Part shown: positions 27,199 to 35,125 of the stretch, one piece after another
Layout of the letters: every line of letters starts with the position of its first letter
How positions within the stretch are numbered: position 1 is the first letter of the stretch
Assembly: GCF_016427535.1 (NCBI RefSeq)
Contig: NZ_JAELXV010000002.1
Coordinates: 558,001-622,000 of the forward strand
Source of the DNA: Hymenobacter sp. BT559
GTDB lineage: Bacteria; Bacteroidota; Bacteroidia; Cytophagales; Hymenobacteraceae
Direction: 5' to 3'
DNA length: 64,000 nucleotides
Translations under genes and position numbers: made by a program
Notes under the pieces: model-generated
What the model saw: the letters and a program-made list of their open reading frames with translations, nothing else
Database searches by the model: none
Told to the model about the DNA's origin: nothing

Positions 27199-28018
27199 CG
27201 ATGATTTTCTTCTCGTCCAGCCGCTCATCGAGTAGGCGCTTCGACACGAGGTAGGCCACAATGGCTACACCAGTTTTGTTAAAAATGTCGGCCATGCTGA
27301 ACGCTAAATGGATATAGTTCAGGTTTACGCTGGTCAGCGTCAGAAGATAGCCCAGTGGGTACACGCCCCAACTCGTAACAGTGGTGTAGGCCATAAACCG
27401 GAAGCCCCAGCGCTCTTGCTCGTGGCCCCGCGCCCCAAAGCGCTTGTAGAGGCCATACAGCACAAACGGCACGACGAGGTACCCTAGGGTCGAAATAGCG
27501 CCCCAAAGCAGCTTGCCGCTCGCAATGATTTCGCCCGTAGCCGTGAGCTGCTGCTCGCCGATATAGCCCGTCAGCACCATGAAAAAGTCGGCCACCAGCA
27601 GTACGATAATAGCTTTAGTAGCTTCGCGAAAAGAGATGCGTAGCATCGAAACGGTTTTGAGCAGCAGTAAAGGAGTAGTCACTGCCCAGTCGATGTAGCG
27701 AAGCTGCCCAATGGCCTGGTAGCTCTGCCGCGTTAGTATTTCGCCGGCCGTCGTATGCGCTCCTTGGCGGCTTAGCTCGTGCAAAAACTCGTGGTAGAAG
27801 TGCGTAATGAGCAAGTACGAAACGCCCGCTACTGCTGCAATAATGGCCCCGTACACTCGCGAAATACGGTGCTCGGGTGCTACGCTGCTTTGCGTGGCCA
27901 AGCTAAAAATTAGGTTGCCCAAAAAGCTATAAGCCGCCACGGCCATAAAGAAATAAGTGAGCATGGAGAGTATGCCCACTTCGCCCGCCGTGGGCACGAA
28001 GGAGTCGCCGAATGTCAT
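27179..28018 (-). CDS. xanthorhodopsin-like light-driven proton pump (DTK motif)
   Basis: 279 residues, seven helices. Retinal Schiff-base Lys248 and counter-ion Asp244 lie in ADIFNKTG. Helix C reads RYIDWAVTTPLLLLK: Arg107, Asp110 (proton acceptor), Thr114 and Lys121 at the cytoplasmic donor place, giving a DTK motif as in Exiguobacterium ESR rather than the usual Glu. His76 lies 34 residues before Asp110, the same spacing as His62-Asp96 of xanthorhodopsin. Leu118 is at the green/blue tuning site (Leu means green-absorbing). Gly173, at the site of bacteriorhodopsin Trp138, could leave a fenestration for a carotenoid antenna. Probably an outward proton pump. Confidence 0.92.
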   Translation of the reverse strand: MTFGDSFVPTAGEVGILSMLTYFFMAVAAYSFLGNLIFSLATQSSVAPEHRISRVYGAIIAAVAGVSYLLITHFYHEFLHELSRQGAHTTAGEILTRQSYQAIGQLRYIDWAVTTPLLLLKTVSMLRISFREATKAIIVLLVADFFMVLTGYIGEQQLTATGEIIASGKLLWGAISTLGYLVVPFVLYGLYKRFGARGHEQERWGFRFMAYTTVTSWGVYPLGYLLTLTSVNLNYIHLAFSMADIFNKTGVAIVAYLVSKRLLDERLDEKKIIDGYSVV

Positions 28019-28220
28019 GATAAACTGAAGCTAGAGTGTAGTAAGCCCAACTAGCGGAGTGCTAAGGGGTAATTGAGATGGGGTACGGGGCCTCTCTACT
28101 CCTAGGTTGCCAATAAACAATAATTATTTTTACTTCATTTGGTGTTCATTTTCAAGTAGTTTACTCTAGTGCTTTAATAATAAGCTGGCTAGGCCTGATA
28201 ACGTCTATGGAAACACACAA
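28019..28220 (-). promoter_or_regulatory. AT-rich leader of the rhodopsin-blh operon
   Basis: The gap between the rhodopsin start and the hexosaminidase terminator (28019-28374 in all, over 300 bp) contains no gene. Its part at about 28110-28190 is much richer in A/T than the neighbourhood and should hold the rhodopsin promoter on the minus strand. Only weak matches to TTG...TAnnTTTG are visible, so no precise box is called. A CCTAGG site is at about 28101 and another near 28363. Confidence 0.35.
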
Positions 28221-28269
28221 AAAGCCCCGGCCGCTTATGCACTACTCGTAGTGCATAAGCGGCCGGGGC
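28219..28269 (-). terminator. terminator after the GH20 hexosaminidase gene
   Basis: A near-perfect 46-bp palindrome (28224-28269, arms of 22 bp) preceded on the plus strand by AAAAA, so that transcripts read on the minus strand end in a U-run. It separates the long minus-strand envelope operon from the rhodopsin operon. Confidence 0.88.
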
Positions 28270-28374
28270 CACTAGTTGAAAGTCGAAATGTTGTACGCCG
28301 CTATGTCGGCCGTTCTACGTCGTGCTACCAGTGCCGACAACGGCTTCCAAGAGGCAGATAGGTACCTAGGGTAG

Positions 28375-30414
28375 CTACAAGCCCGCTAATTTTTTGGCGG
28401 CCTTGATAATGGCCAACTCAGCTTGCCCCACCGGTTTTTGGGCAGCCTCTAGTTGCGCCTTGGCTTCGGTTTGCCAGGCCGGTAGCACGGGCTGGCCGCT
28501 TTCGAGCTGACCTAGGCGCTGCTGCAGCACCGCAGCCACTGCACCTAGCTGCACGGCTAGCGGTGCGTACTCGGCCATGGCCGGGGATGCCGCAAAAAGC
28601 GGCGTTAGGGCCTGAGTGGCTTGCTGCCACTGCTGCACCTGCTTTTGCAAGCGCGCCAACTGGCCGCGAGCGGCGGGCGTCAGGGGCATGGGCGCCACAG
28701 TGGGCACGAGGCTGGTAAGCACCGGCTGGCCCGCCATAAGGCTATCGACAGTAGCCCCGAAGCGCCGCGCTACTTCCGACTCGGCCGGTGCAGCATCTAC
28801 CAAGCGGTTGTACAGCGTTTCGGTGGTGTAGCTAAAGCCTTGAAAGTGGCGCTTATACTCCTTCACGGGTTCCGACACGGCGGCTAGCGCTTGCAAGGCT
28901 GGCAGGGCGGCGGGGTAGGGCTGGGCCATTTGGCGCAGCAGGGCGGCCGGGGCGCGGCGGTGGCGCAGGCCTAGGGCGTCGAGTTCCTCATTCACGTAGG
29001 CCAAGCGGCGGTACATGTCAGGCACGTCCTGCGTGAGGGCGGCGGGGCTCCAGAGTCGCTCGGCTACGGCGGCTGCGCGAGGCCACACGCGGCTGTCATA
29101 CACTACACTGTCGGCAAACTCGCCCCACATGGCCGCCTCGCCGCCCAGCACGCGGGCGCGCAGCGAGTCAGGCACGCCCGTGTGCGGGTCGGCGGCGTAG
29201 GAGCTGGCGGCGGTCAGGTTCAGGTCGAGGTAGTAGCCGGCCGAGAGCAGCGCGGGGTTGCCTTTTTGCACGGTCTGCGCTACGGCTTTAGCGCCGCGCC
29301 AGCTTTGTACCACCACGTCGCGGGGCAGGCCGGGGCCCAGTATTTCGTCCCAGCCTACCATTATCTTGCCGTGGCGGCGCACCAGCGAGTCTACCTTCTG
29401 GCTGAAATAGAGCTGCAGCAGGTGCTTATCGGGTGTTACGCCGTCGACCTTCACCTGCTTGTGCGCCCGCATAAAGGCCACGATGCGCGGCGTGCGGCGC
29501 CACTGCCGGCCATCGTTCTCGTCGCCGCCCGTGTGGAAATACGGGTCGGGGAAAAGCGCTGTCATCTCGGTCAGCAGCGAGTCAATGAACGTAAACGTGC
29601 TGCGCCGGGTGGGGTCGATGGCTACATTGGTGGTACGCCAGAGGCGGTAGGGCGCATAGGCCGAGTCTACCGACGCCAGGCGCGGGTAGGCCACAATCCA
29701 GCTCGTGGTGTGACTGGGCATGTCGAATTCAGGCACCACCCGAATGCCCCGGGCCGCCGCGTAGGCCAGCACCTCCCGCACTTGGGCGCGGGTATAAAAC
29801 AGCCCATCGGTGCTGGCGCGGTTGAGGCGCGGAAAAAACCGGCTCTCGACCCGAAAGCCCTGGTCGTCGCTCAGGTGCCAGTGCAGCACGTTCAGCTTTA
29901 CGGCCGCCATGCCGTCGATATTGCGCTTGATAACGGCCACCGGCAGGAAGTGCCGGCTCGCATCAATCAATAGTCCCCGCCACTTGAAGCGCGGCCAGTC
30001 GCGAATGTCGCAGTACTGCGCCCGCCAACCGCGCGGCGTGCGCTCTAGCACCTGCCGAAACGTAGCTAGGCCCCGCTGAATACCTAGGGGGCTCACCGCC
30101 ACGAGGCTAGCCCCGCCGGCCGTCACGCGCAGGTGGTAGCTCTCGTCGGTCGAGCCGGCTGGGCCGGTTACCTGCCGGCGCAGGGCACCTAGGGGCGCCG
30201 TGGCAAAGCGGTAGTAGCCCGGCTGCCAGGCAGCCTGCACGGGCAGCGGCATCAGCGGGCGCTGGGCCTGGGCCGTAAGTGTAGCGAGTAGCAAGAGCGC
30301 TACCATCCCGCAAAGTCTCACAGCATTAAAACGCAGGGCAGCGCTGGGCTCAGAAGAGAAAACGTTGCGAAACCCTGGGCTTACTTCTGCGAAACGCTGT
30401 GGGAAAGTACTCAT
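28375..30414 (-). CDS. secreted beta-N-acetylhexosaminidase, GH20
   Basis: 679 residues. A long N-region with a hydrophobic signal segment (about 37-52, ending AQAQ) precedes a GH20b-like domain and the GH20 TIM barrel. The catalytic pair Asp298-Glu299 lies in HTGGDEND; HLSDDQGFRVE and EFDMPSHTTSW are also family marks. It removes terminal GlcNAc/GalNAc residues from chitin fragments, glycans or peptidoglycan, probably in the periplasm. The C-terminal 150 residues are helical and Gln/Ala-rich. Its ATG is separated from the DUF58 stop by a single base, so it is probably translated from the envelope operon transcript. Confidence 0.92.
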   Translation of the reverse strand: MSTFPQRFAEVSPGFRNVFSSEPSAALRFNAVRLCGMVALLLLATLTAQAQRPLMPLPVQAAWQPGYYRFATAPLGALRRQVTGPAGSTDESYHLRVTAGGASLVAVSPLGIQRGLATFRQVLERTPRGWRAQYCDIRDWPRFKWRGLLIDASRHFLPVAVIKRNIDGMAAVKLNVLHWHLSDDQGFRVESRFFPRLNRASTDGLFYTRAQVREVLAYAAARGIRVVPEFDMPSHTTSWIVAYPRLASVDSAYAPYRLWRTTNVAIDPTRRSTFTFIDSLLTEMTALFPDPYFHTGGDENDGRQWRRTPRIVAFMRAHKQVKVDGVTPDKHLLQLYFSQKVDSLVRRHGKIMVGWDEILGPGLPRDVVVQSWRGAKAVAQTVQKGNPALLSAGYYLDLNLTAASSYAADPHTGVPDSLRARVLGGEAAMWGEFADSVVYDSRVWPRAAAVAERLWSPAALTQDVPDMYRRLAYVNEELDALGLRHRRAPAALLRQMAQPYPAALPALQALAAVSEPVKEYKRHFQGFSYTTETLYNRLVDAAPAESEVARRFGATVDSLMAGQPVLTSLVPTVAPMPLTPAARGQLARLQKQVQQWQQATQALTPLFAASPAMAEYAPLAVQLGAVAAVLQQRLGQLESGQPVLPAWQTEAKAQLEAAQKPVGQAELAIIKAAKKLAGL

Positions 30415-30415
30415 G

Positions 30416-31765
30416 CTATATCAATCCCCTGGCTTTGAATTCCAGGTACTTATTTATCGTGTTCACCGTCAGCAATTGCGGCGGTGTCAGCAGCGCCTGA
30501 ATACCGTAGCGTTGCAGCTCCAGCACTATCTGCCGCTTTTCTTGCTGAAATTTTTCGGCAATGGTTTGATTGTATACGTCGGCCGTTGATTCGGCTGGCG
30601 CGTCGAGGTAGGTGCGCAGCTCGGTGTTTTCGAAAAAAACGACTAGCAGCAAATGCGCCTTGCTCAGGCCCCGGAGGTAGGGCAGTTGACGCTGCATGCC
30701 CTGCAAGGTTTCGAAATTGGTAAACAAAATTAGTAAGCTGCGCTGCTTAATCTTGGCCCGCACGGTGGCGTAGAGCCGCTCGTAGTCGGTTTCGAGGTAC
30801 TGCGTTTTCTGGCGATATAGCACCTCCAAAAGGGTGCGCAGATGGCCCGGCCGGCGCTCGGCGGGCACTGTTGCCCCAGGCTTGTTCGAAAACGTGACTA
30901 GGCCTGCCTTGTCGTGCTTAATAAGCGCGATGTTGCTCATTACCAGTGTGGCGTTGATGGCGTAATCGAGTAGGCTCAGGCCCTCGAAGGGCATGCGCAT
31001 CACGCGGCCCTTGTCGATGAGGCAGTATACCTGTTGCGCCCGCTCATCCTGAAAATGGTTGACTACCAACGTGTCGTTGCCGCCGCCCGTGGCGCGCCGG
31101 GCGCTGGCCTTCCAGTTGATGTTGCGCGGGTCGTCGCCGCTGGCGTAGGGCCGGGTTTGCTCAAACTCCATGCTCTGGCCCACCCTTCTGATACGCTTCA
31201 CGCCCACCTCCGTGAGGCGGTTGTGGATGGCCAGCAGCTCGTACTGCCGCATCTGCAAAAACGACGGGTATACCGGCACCATGCGGTTTTGGTCGAAGCG
31301 AAAGCGCCGCCGCACCAGCCCCAGGGGCGAAGCCGCGTACACATTCACGGCTCCAAACTCGTACTCGCCGCGCTTGGTGGGTCGCAGCTGGTAGGTGATA
31401 ACCTGCGTTTGGCCCGGTTGAACACTGGCTTTAAACAGCACATCGCGCCGCTGAAACTGGTGCGGAATCTCGTCAATCACCTCTAGCCGCAGGCCAAAGC
31501 GGTAGCGGTTTTCCAGGTACAACTGCACCTCGTTGTCGTCGCCGTTCGAGAGCTTGTCGCCCAGCACGCGCCGCCCAAATACCGGCTGGCTGCCGCCCTG
31601 TCCCGGCGCGTACAGCAGCAGCGCATCGAGCCCCGTGAGCAAGATGGTGGCACCTAGGAGTACCTGCATAGGCACTAGCAGCCACGGCAGGAAAAACGCC
31701 AAGACGAACCCTGCAATGAGGCCCGTGCAAAGATAAAAAAAGCGGAGCGGTAGGAAAAAACTCAT
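30416..31765 (-). CDS. DUF58 domain protein, partner of the MoxR ATPase
   Basis: 449 residues from ATG 31765, which overlaps the stop of the NADAR gene; an in-frame start 38 codons earlier would lie inside that gene. Two N-terminal helices (about 7-50) are followed by a beta-rich part and the DUF58 domain with its mark YASGDDPRNINWKASAR (about residues 206-222). DUF58 proteins have a vWA-like fold and are regularly encoded with MoxR ATPases; the pair is thought to act in folding or activation of cell-surface or metal-dependent proteins. Here the pair is split by the NADAR gene. Confidence 0.88.
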   Translation of the reverse strand: MSFFLPLRFFYLCTGLIAGFVLAFFLPWLLVPMQVLLGATILLTGLDALLLYAPGQGGSQPVFGRRVLGDKLSNGDDNEVQLYLENRYRFGLRLEVIDEIPHQFQRRDVLFKASVQPGQTQVITYQLRPTKRGEYEFGAVNVYAASPLGLVRRRFRFDQNRMVPVYPSFLQMRQYELLAIHNRLTEVGVKRIRRVGQSMEFEQTRPYASGDDPRNINWKASARRATGGGNDTLVVNHFQDERAQQVYCLIDKGRVMRMPFEGLSLLDYAINATLVMSNIALIKHDKAGLVTFSNKPGATVPAERRPGHLRTLLEVLYRQKTQYLETDYERLYATVRAKIKQRSLLILFTNFETLQGMQRQLPYLRGLSKAHLLLVVFFENTELRTYLDAPAESTADVYNQTIAEKFQQEKRQIVLELQRYGIQALLTPPQLLTVNTINKYLEFKARGLI

Positions 31766-32307
31766 GAGCGGCGTAGCTGGTCGCGGACTTCCATTAGGGC
31801 AAAGCCCAGTAAGTTTTGGCCCGGCCACCGGGCTGGCTGTAGGGCGTCGGGGTGGTCGGTGGCCAGCCCAATGCCCCAAATGGCATCGACCGGACTAGCC
31901 TCGACTAGTACCCGGCTGCTGGTATTCAGCAAGTAGTCTTTAAGCGTCAGATGCTGGCTGAACTTGTGATAGTTGCCAGCCGTGACCAGCTCGTATTTCT
32001 GCTCATCCCACACCTGCGGGTCGAAGCCAACTACCTCCCGGCCTAGCTTCTTAGCCTCCGCCGGGTGCTTGGCGGCCAGAATGCGCTGGCGCACCTCCTC
32101 GTTGCCGAACAGGCGGGCTTTTTCAGCCATCATCCAGTGCTCGGCGGTGGTATAGGTATCGCCAGCCACTTCAAAAGCAGCCGGAAACCACTGGCTGAAG
32201 CAGCTTTTATCTACCACGCCCTTCTGCTTCGGCGTGTGGCCCCAGAAGAACAAGTATTTGGTATCGGCCGGCGGCTGGCTAAGTAGCCAGGTAAGAGAGT
32301 AAGGCAT
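31762..32307 (-). CDS. NADAR family protein (YbiA-like N-glycosidase)
   Basis: 181 residues. NADAR marks are visible: FFWGH near the N-terminus, CFSQWFPAAFE, TYTTAEHWMMAEKARLF and the C-terminal WGIGLATDHP and GQNLLGFALMEVRD. Characterised members (YbiA, plant COS2 domains) cleave the N-glycosidic bond of early riboflavin intermediates; others remove ADP-ribose from nucleic acid. Which activity applies here is open. It overlaps the DUF58 start by the ATGA pattern and follows moxR after a 129-bp gap that holds an inverted repeat, so it is inserted into an otherwise common MoxR-DUF58 pair. Confidence 0.88.
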   Translation of the reverse strand: MPYSLTWLLSQPPADTKYLFFWGHTPKQKGVVDKSCFSQWFPAAFEVAGDTYTTAEHWMMAEKARLFGNEEVRQRILAAKHPAEAKKLGREVVGFDPQVWDEQKYELVTAGNYHKFSQHLTLKDYLLNTSSRVLVEASPVDAIWGIGLATDHPDALQPARWPGQNLLGFALMEVRDQLRRS

Positions 32308-32323
32308 ACTAATCAGAAACGTC

Positions 32324-32421
32324 TGTCATGCAGAGCGCAGCGAAGCAGCTCGCGTGGCGCAGTAATCTCTAACGTCCTCATACGTCAACACGCGAGCTGC
32401 TTCGCTGCGCTCTGCATGACA
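32324..32421. repeat. perfect 33-bp inverted repeat (family B)
   Basis: Arms 32324-32356 and 32389-32421 are exact reverse complements (33 of 33), with a 32-bp spacer. Each arm contains TCATGCAGAGCGCAGCGAAG. The element fills the gap between moxR and the NADAR gene. A shorter, diverged copy of the arm is at 44678-44694. There is no T-run, so it is a repeat element rather than a simple terminator. Confidence 0.88.
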
Positions 32422-32436
32422 ACAATGACCTAGGTG

Positions 32437-33504
32437 CTACCTAGGCACCTCCACACTCTGTACTATCGCCTTCACCACGTCATCGGGCGTGCCGCCTTCC
32501 ATTTCGCGCTCGGGCGTGAGCATGATGCGGTGGCGCAGCACCGGCGCGGCCAGCGTTTGCACGTCTTCGGGCGTCACGAAGTCGCGGCCGCGCAGGGCGG
32601 CCAGCGCCTTGGCACCATTGAGTAGGGCCAGGCTAGCGCGGGGCGAGGCGCCTAGGTACAGCGCTTTGTGCGCGCGGGTTTGGCCCACGATTTTGGCAAT
32701 GTATTCCAGTACGTTAGCCTCTACGCGCTGCTGGCCTACTTGCTGGCGTAGGGCGGCTAGGTCTTGCGCCGAGAGCACGGGCTTTACCTTCTCCAAGGGC
32801 GTGCCGCCAAAGCCACTGTGGTGGCCTTGCAATATCTGCACTTCTTCGGCCAGCGTAGGATAGCCTACGTTTAGCTTAAACAGAAAGCGGTCGAGCTGGG
32901 CCTCGGGCAGGCGGTAAGTACCTTCTTGCTCCACAGGGTTTTGGGTGGCCAGCACCACAAAGGGAGTGGCCATGTGGTGCGCAGTGCCATCTTGGGTCAC
33001 GGTGCGCTCCTCCATCACCTCAAACAAGGCCGACTGCGTCTTGGCGGGCGCGCGGTTGATTTCGTCAATCAGGACTACGCTGGCGAAAATGGGGCCGGGT
33101 CGAAATTCAAAATCGCCCTGTGTGGGACGGAAAATACTGGTACCCAGCACGTCGGCGGGCATCAGGTCGGGGGTGAACTGAATGCGGCTGAATGGCACGG
33201 CCAGCGTGCGCGCCAGTAGCTTAGCCGTGAGAGTTTTGGCTACGCCCGGTACGCCTTCCAGCAACACGTGGCCATCGGCGAGCAGCGCTACTAGCAGCAA
33301 CTCCAGCAGGTCTTGCTGCCCCACAATAACTTGCCCAATTTGCTGGCGCACGGCCTCTACCTGGCCGGTCAGTGCCGAGAGGTCGGTACGTGGGGCAAAG
33401 CCCGTAGCCGCCGCATCAGTGGGCGCCCCCGAGGCGAAGGCTGATGCTGGCTCAGCGTCCTGAGCAGCTGAGGGAGTAGGTTCGTTGAGAGGTTGGGGGT
33501 CCAT
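32437..33504 (-). CDS. MoxR-type AAA+ ATPase
   Basis: 355 residues. Walker A GVPGVAKT at 84-91, Walker B VVLIDEIN at 143-150, sensor region LATQNPVEQEGTY, and a C-terminal helical lid. The N-terminal 40 residues are a flexible Ala/Pro-rich extension. MoxR ATPases act as chaperones that load cofactors or remodel partner proteins, together with vWA or DUF58 proteins. It lies in the envelope operon between DUF4350 and NADAR. A 205-bp AT-rich gap before it may contain its own promoter. Confidence 0.92.
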   Translation of the reverse strand: MDPQPLNEPTPSAAQDAEPASAFASGAPTDAAATGFAPRTDLSALTGQVEAVRQQIGQVIVGQQDLLELLLVALLADGHVLLEGVPGVAKTLTAKLLARTLAVPFSRIQFTPDLMPADVLGTSIFRPTQGDFEFRPGPIFASVVLIDEINRAPAKTQSALFEVMEERTVTQDGTAHHMATPFVVLATQNPVEQEGTYRLPEAQLDRFLFKLNVGYPTLAEEVQILQGHHSGFGGTPLEKVKPVLSAQDLAALRQQVGQQRVEANVLEYIAKIVGQTRAHKALYLGASPRASLALLNGAKALAALRGRDFVTPEDVQTLAAPVLRHRIMLTPEREMEGGTPDDVVKAIVQSVEVPR

Positions 33505-33578
33505 AAGAAAATAAGTTGTAAGCTAGCGTAGCTTCGCAGCAGCGGTTAACGGGATGATACTGCAGGCTGCTTGGTAAA

Positions 33579-33609
33579 GTGAAATAGTTGACTAGTATTG
33601 CGAGTCAAA
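33579..33609 (-). promoter_or_regulatory. candidate Bacteroidota promoter for moxR
   Basis: On the minus strand: TTTG (33606-33609), a 19-bp spacer, then TATTTCAC (33579-33586), which keeps TAnnT of the TAnnTTTG -7 box. It lies in the AT-rich gap 33505-33709, giving a leader of roughly 70 bases. The -33 box and spacing are right, the -7 box only partial. Confidence 0.35.
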
Positions 33610-33709
33610 TTGCCTTTTACAATGGCGTCTTAGGGCTGTTAAACACATTTTATTGAAATAGTTATAAATTGGAAAAAGACAATTTTAATGCTAAGTGCAA
33701 AATGTAATT

Positions 33710-35089
33710 CTACTGCGATTCGCGCTTAAAATCATGAATGGCGCGGCTCAAGATAAGCAGCTCGCGGTCGGTGACGGCAGGCGCGGTGCGGGCAAAGTTG
33801 ATGAGGCGAATCAGCTCGTCGATGCGTGACCTAGGCACGCCAGCCTTTTGGCTCAGGCGTTCGCGAAAAGCCTCATCGCCTAGGTCAGGTGTGGGCTCGT
33901 GAAAGCGGGTGCGCAGGTAATCCAGAAACAGAGCGGTCTTCTTCTCGGCAATCTGGGCGTGGTTGCGCCCCTGCTGGTACAGGCCCGCCACGGTGCGCGT
34001 AAAGAGCAGCGTCGTATTGGGCAGGGGTTTGAGCGTGGGGATAATGCGCTGCCGGCGCCGCGCCTCCACCAGCACGAATAAAAGTCCGGTCACCAGCAGC
34101 AGGTAGTAGGCTGTGCGCAAGGCCGGGTGCGCCATAACCACCCGGAGCGTCGATTGCTCGCCGAGGCGGCCCTGCTTCTGGTATTCGTCCCACCAGGCGG
34201 GGCGGCCAGCGGGCAGGTAGGAGAGGGCCGCAAACGCAAAATCGGCCGCGCGGGGCCGCAGCACCCAGTAGTTGCCAAAGGTTAGGGGCACTGAGCACAG
34301 GTAGAAGTGCCCGCGCCCGTGGTCGAGGCGCACCAGCACGGGCCGCCCGCGCTCGTCGGCCGCGAGGGTAGCGCCCCGGTGCGGCCGCCGCTTGCTAAGG
34401 GCCAGCCGGTAGCCCGCCGCCTCCGGCTTAAAGTAGAACTCGGCCCTAGGTAGCCCCGGTCGGCCCCGCAGCAGGTGCACGCCTACCGAGTCGGTGCGAG
34501 GTGTGGCCAGCTGCCGGGTAGTATCGGCCTCGTAGGCTCGGAAGCCTAGGGTATCGGCTAGAAAGCCCTGGCGCTCGGGGCCAAAGTCTTCGGCTGCAAT
34601 AAAGACATCGTGGCCCGCCGCCACGAAGCGCAGCAGCGCGGCCGTTTCGAGGCGCGTAGCCGAAAAGCCTTGGTTGATAAAAAGGTAACTAGCCCGCGTG
34701 GCTACCAGCGGCGTCATGGCGGCTTCTGTTTCGGCGGCGGCCTGGTCGTTGGCTTCGTCTTGGGCTGCATCGGTCGCCGCCGTATCGGTTTCGGACTCGT
34801 CGGTGGCCGAATCTGGGGTGAAGGTGACGTTGGTGGGGCGGCCGTGGCGCGCGTCGGGCTCCTCGGTGCCCAGCAGCTGGTTGTAGATGGGGAGGCGCAC
34901 ACTCGCCACCGAATCGGTACCTAGCACCTGCGGCAGTGCATCATACACCACGTAGGTGCCATACGGAATCTTATCCTTGTTGCTGAGCGTGGGCGACCAG
35001 TCGAGCGGCTTGGGGCGGTAGTACTCCAGCGCCACGTAGCCCCCAAACAAGAGCAGCAACCCAAGCAGATACCAGCGAAAAGTAGTCAA
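33710..35089 (-). CDS. DUF4350 domain membrane protein
   Basis: 459 residues. One helix at the N-terminus (about 5-23) and one near 320-340 bracket a periplasmic domain with the DUF4350 pattern: a Rossmann-like segment containing LLRFVAAGHDVFIAAEDFG. An acidic low-complexity linker (about 98-125, rich in Asp/Glu/Ala/Thr) lies in front of it. The domain resembles the glutamine-amidotransferase-like fold of ABC-type gliding/export components, but catalysis is not shown. It belongs to the MoxR-DUF58 envelope operon; the C-terminal cytosolic 100 residues are helical. Confidence 0.85.
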   Translation of the reverse strand: MTTFRWYLLGLLLLFGGYVALEYYRPKPLDWSPTLSNKDKIPYGTYVVYDALPQVLGTDSVASVRLPIYNQLLGTEEPDARHGRPTNVTFTPDSATDESETDTAATDAAQDEANDQAAAETEAAMTPLVATRASYLFINQGFSATRLETAALLRFVAAGHDVFIAAEDFGPERQGFLADTLGFRAYEADTTRQLATPRTDSVGVHLLRGRPGLPRAEFYFKPEAAGYRLALSKRRPHRGATLAADERGRPVLVRLDHGRGHFYLCSVPLTFGNYWVLRPRAADFAFAALSYLPAGRPAWWDEYQKQGRLGEQSTLRVVMAHPALRTAYYLLLVTGLLFVLVEARRRQRIIPTLKPLPNTTLLFTRTVAGLYQQGRNHAQIAEKKTALFLDYLRTRFHEPTPDLGDEAFRERLSQKAGVPRSRIDELIRLINFARTAPAVTDRELLILSRAIHDFKRESQ

Positions 35090-35125
35090 GGCAGCGGTGA
35101 GCTAGAAGATGAATAAAAGCAAGGG

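Noticed and set aside
29182..29973. Open frame of 263 codons on the plus strand
   Set aside because: It is antisense to the GH20 hexosaminidase, which has full catalytic motifs. The frame is a product of high-GC codon structure and shows no family features.
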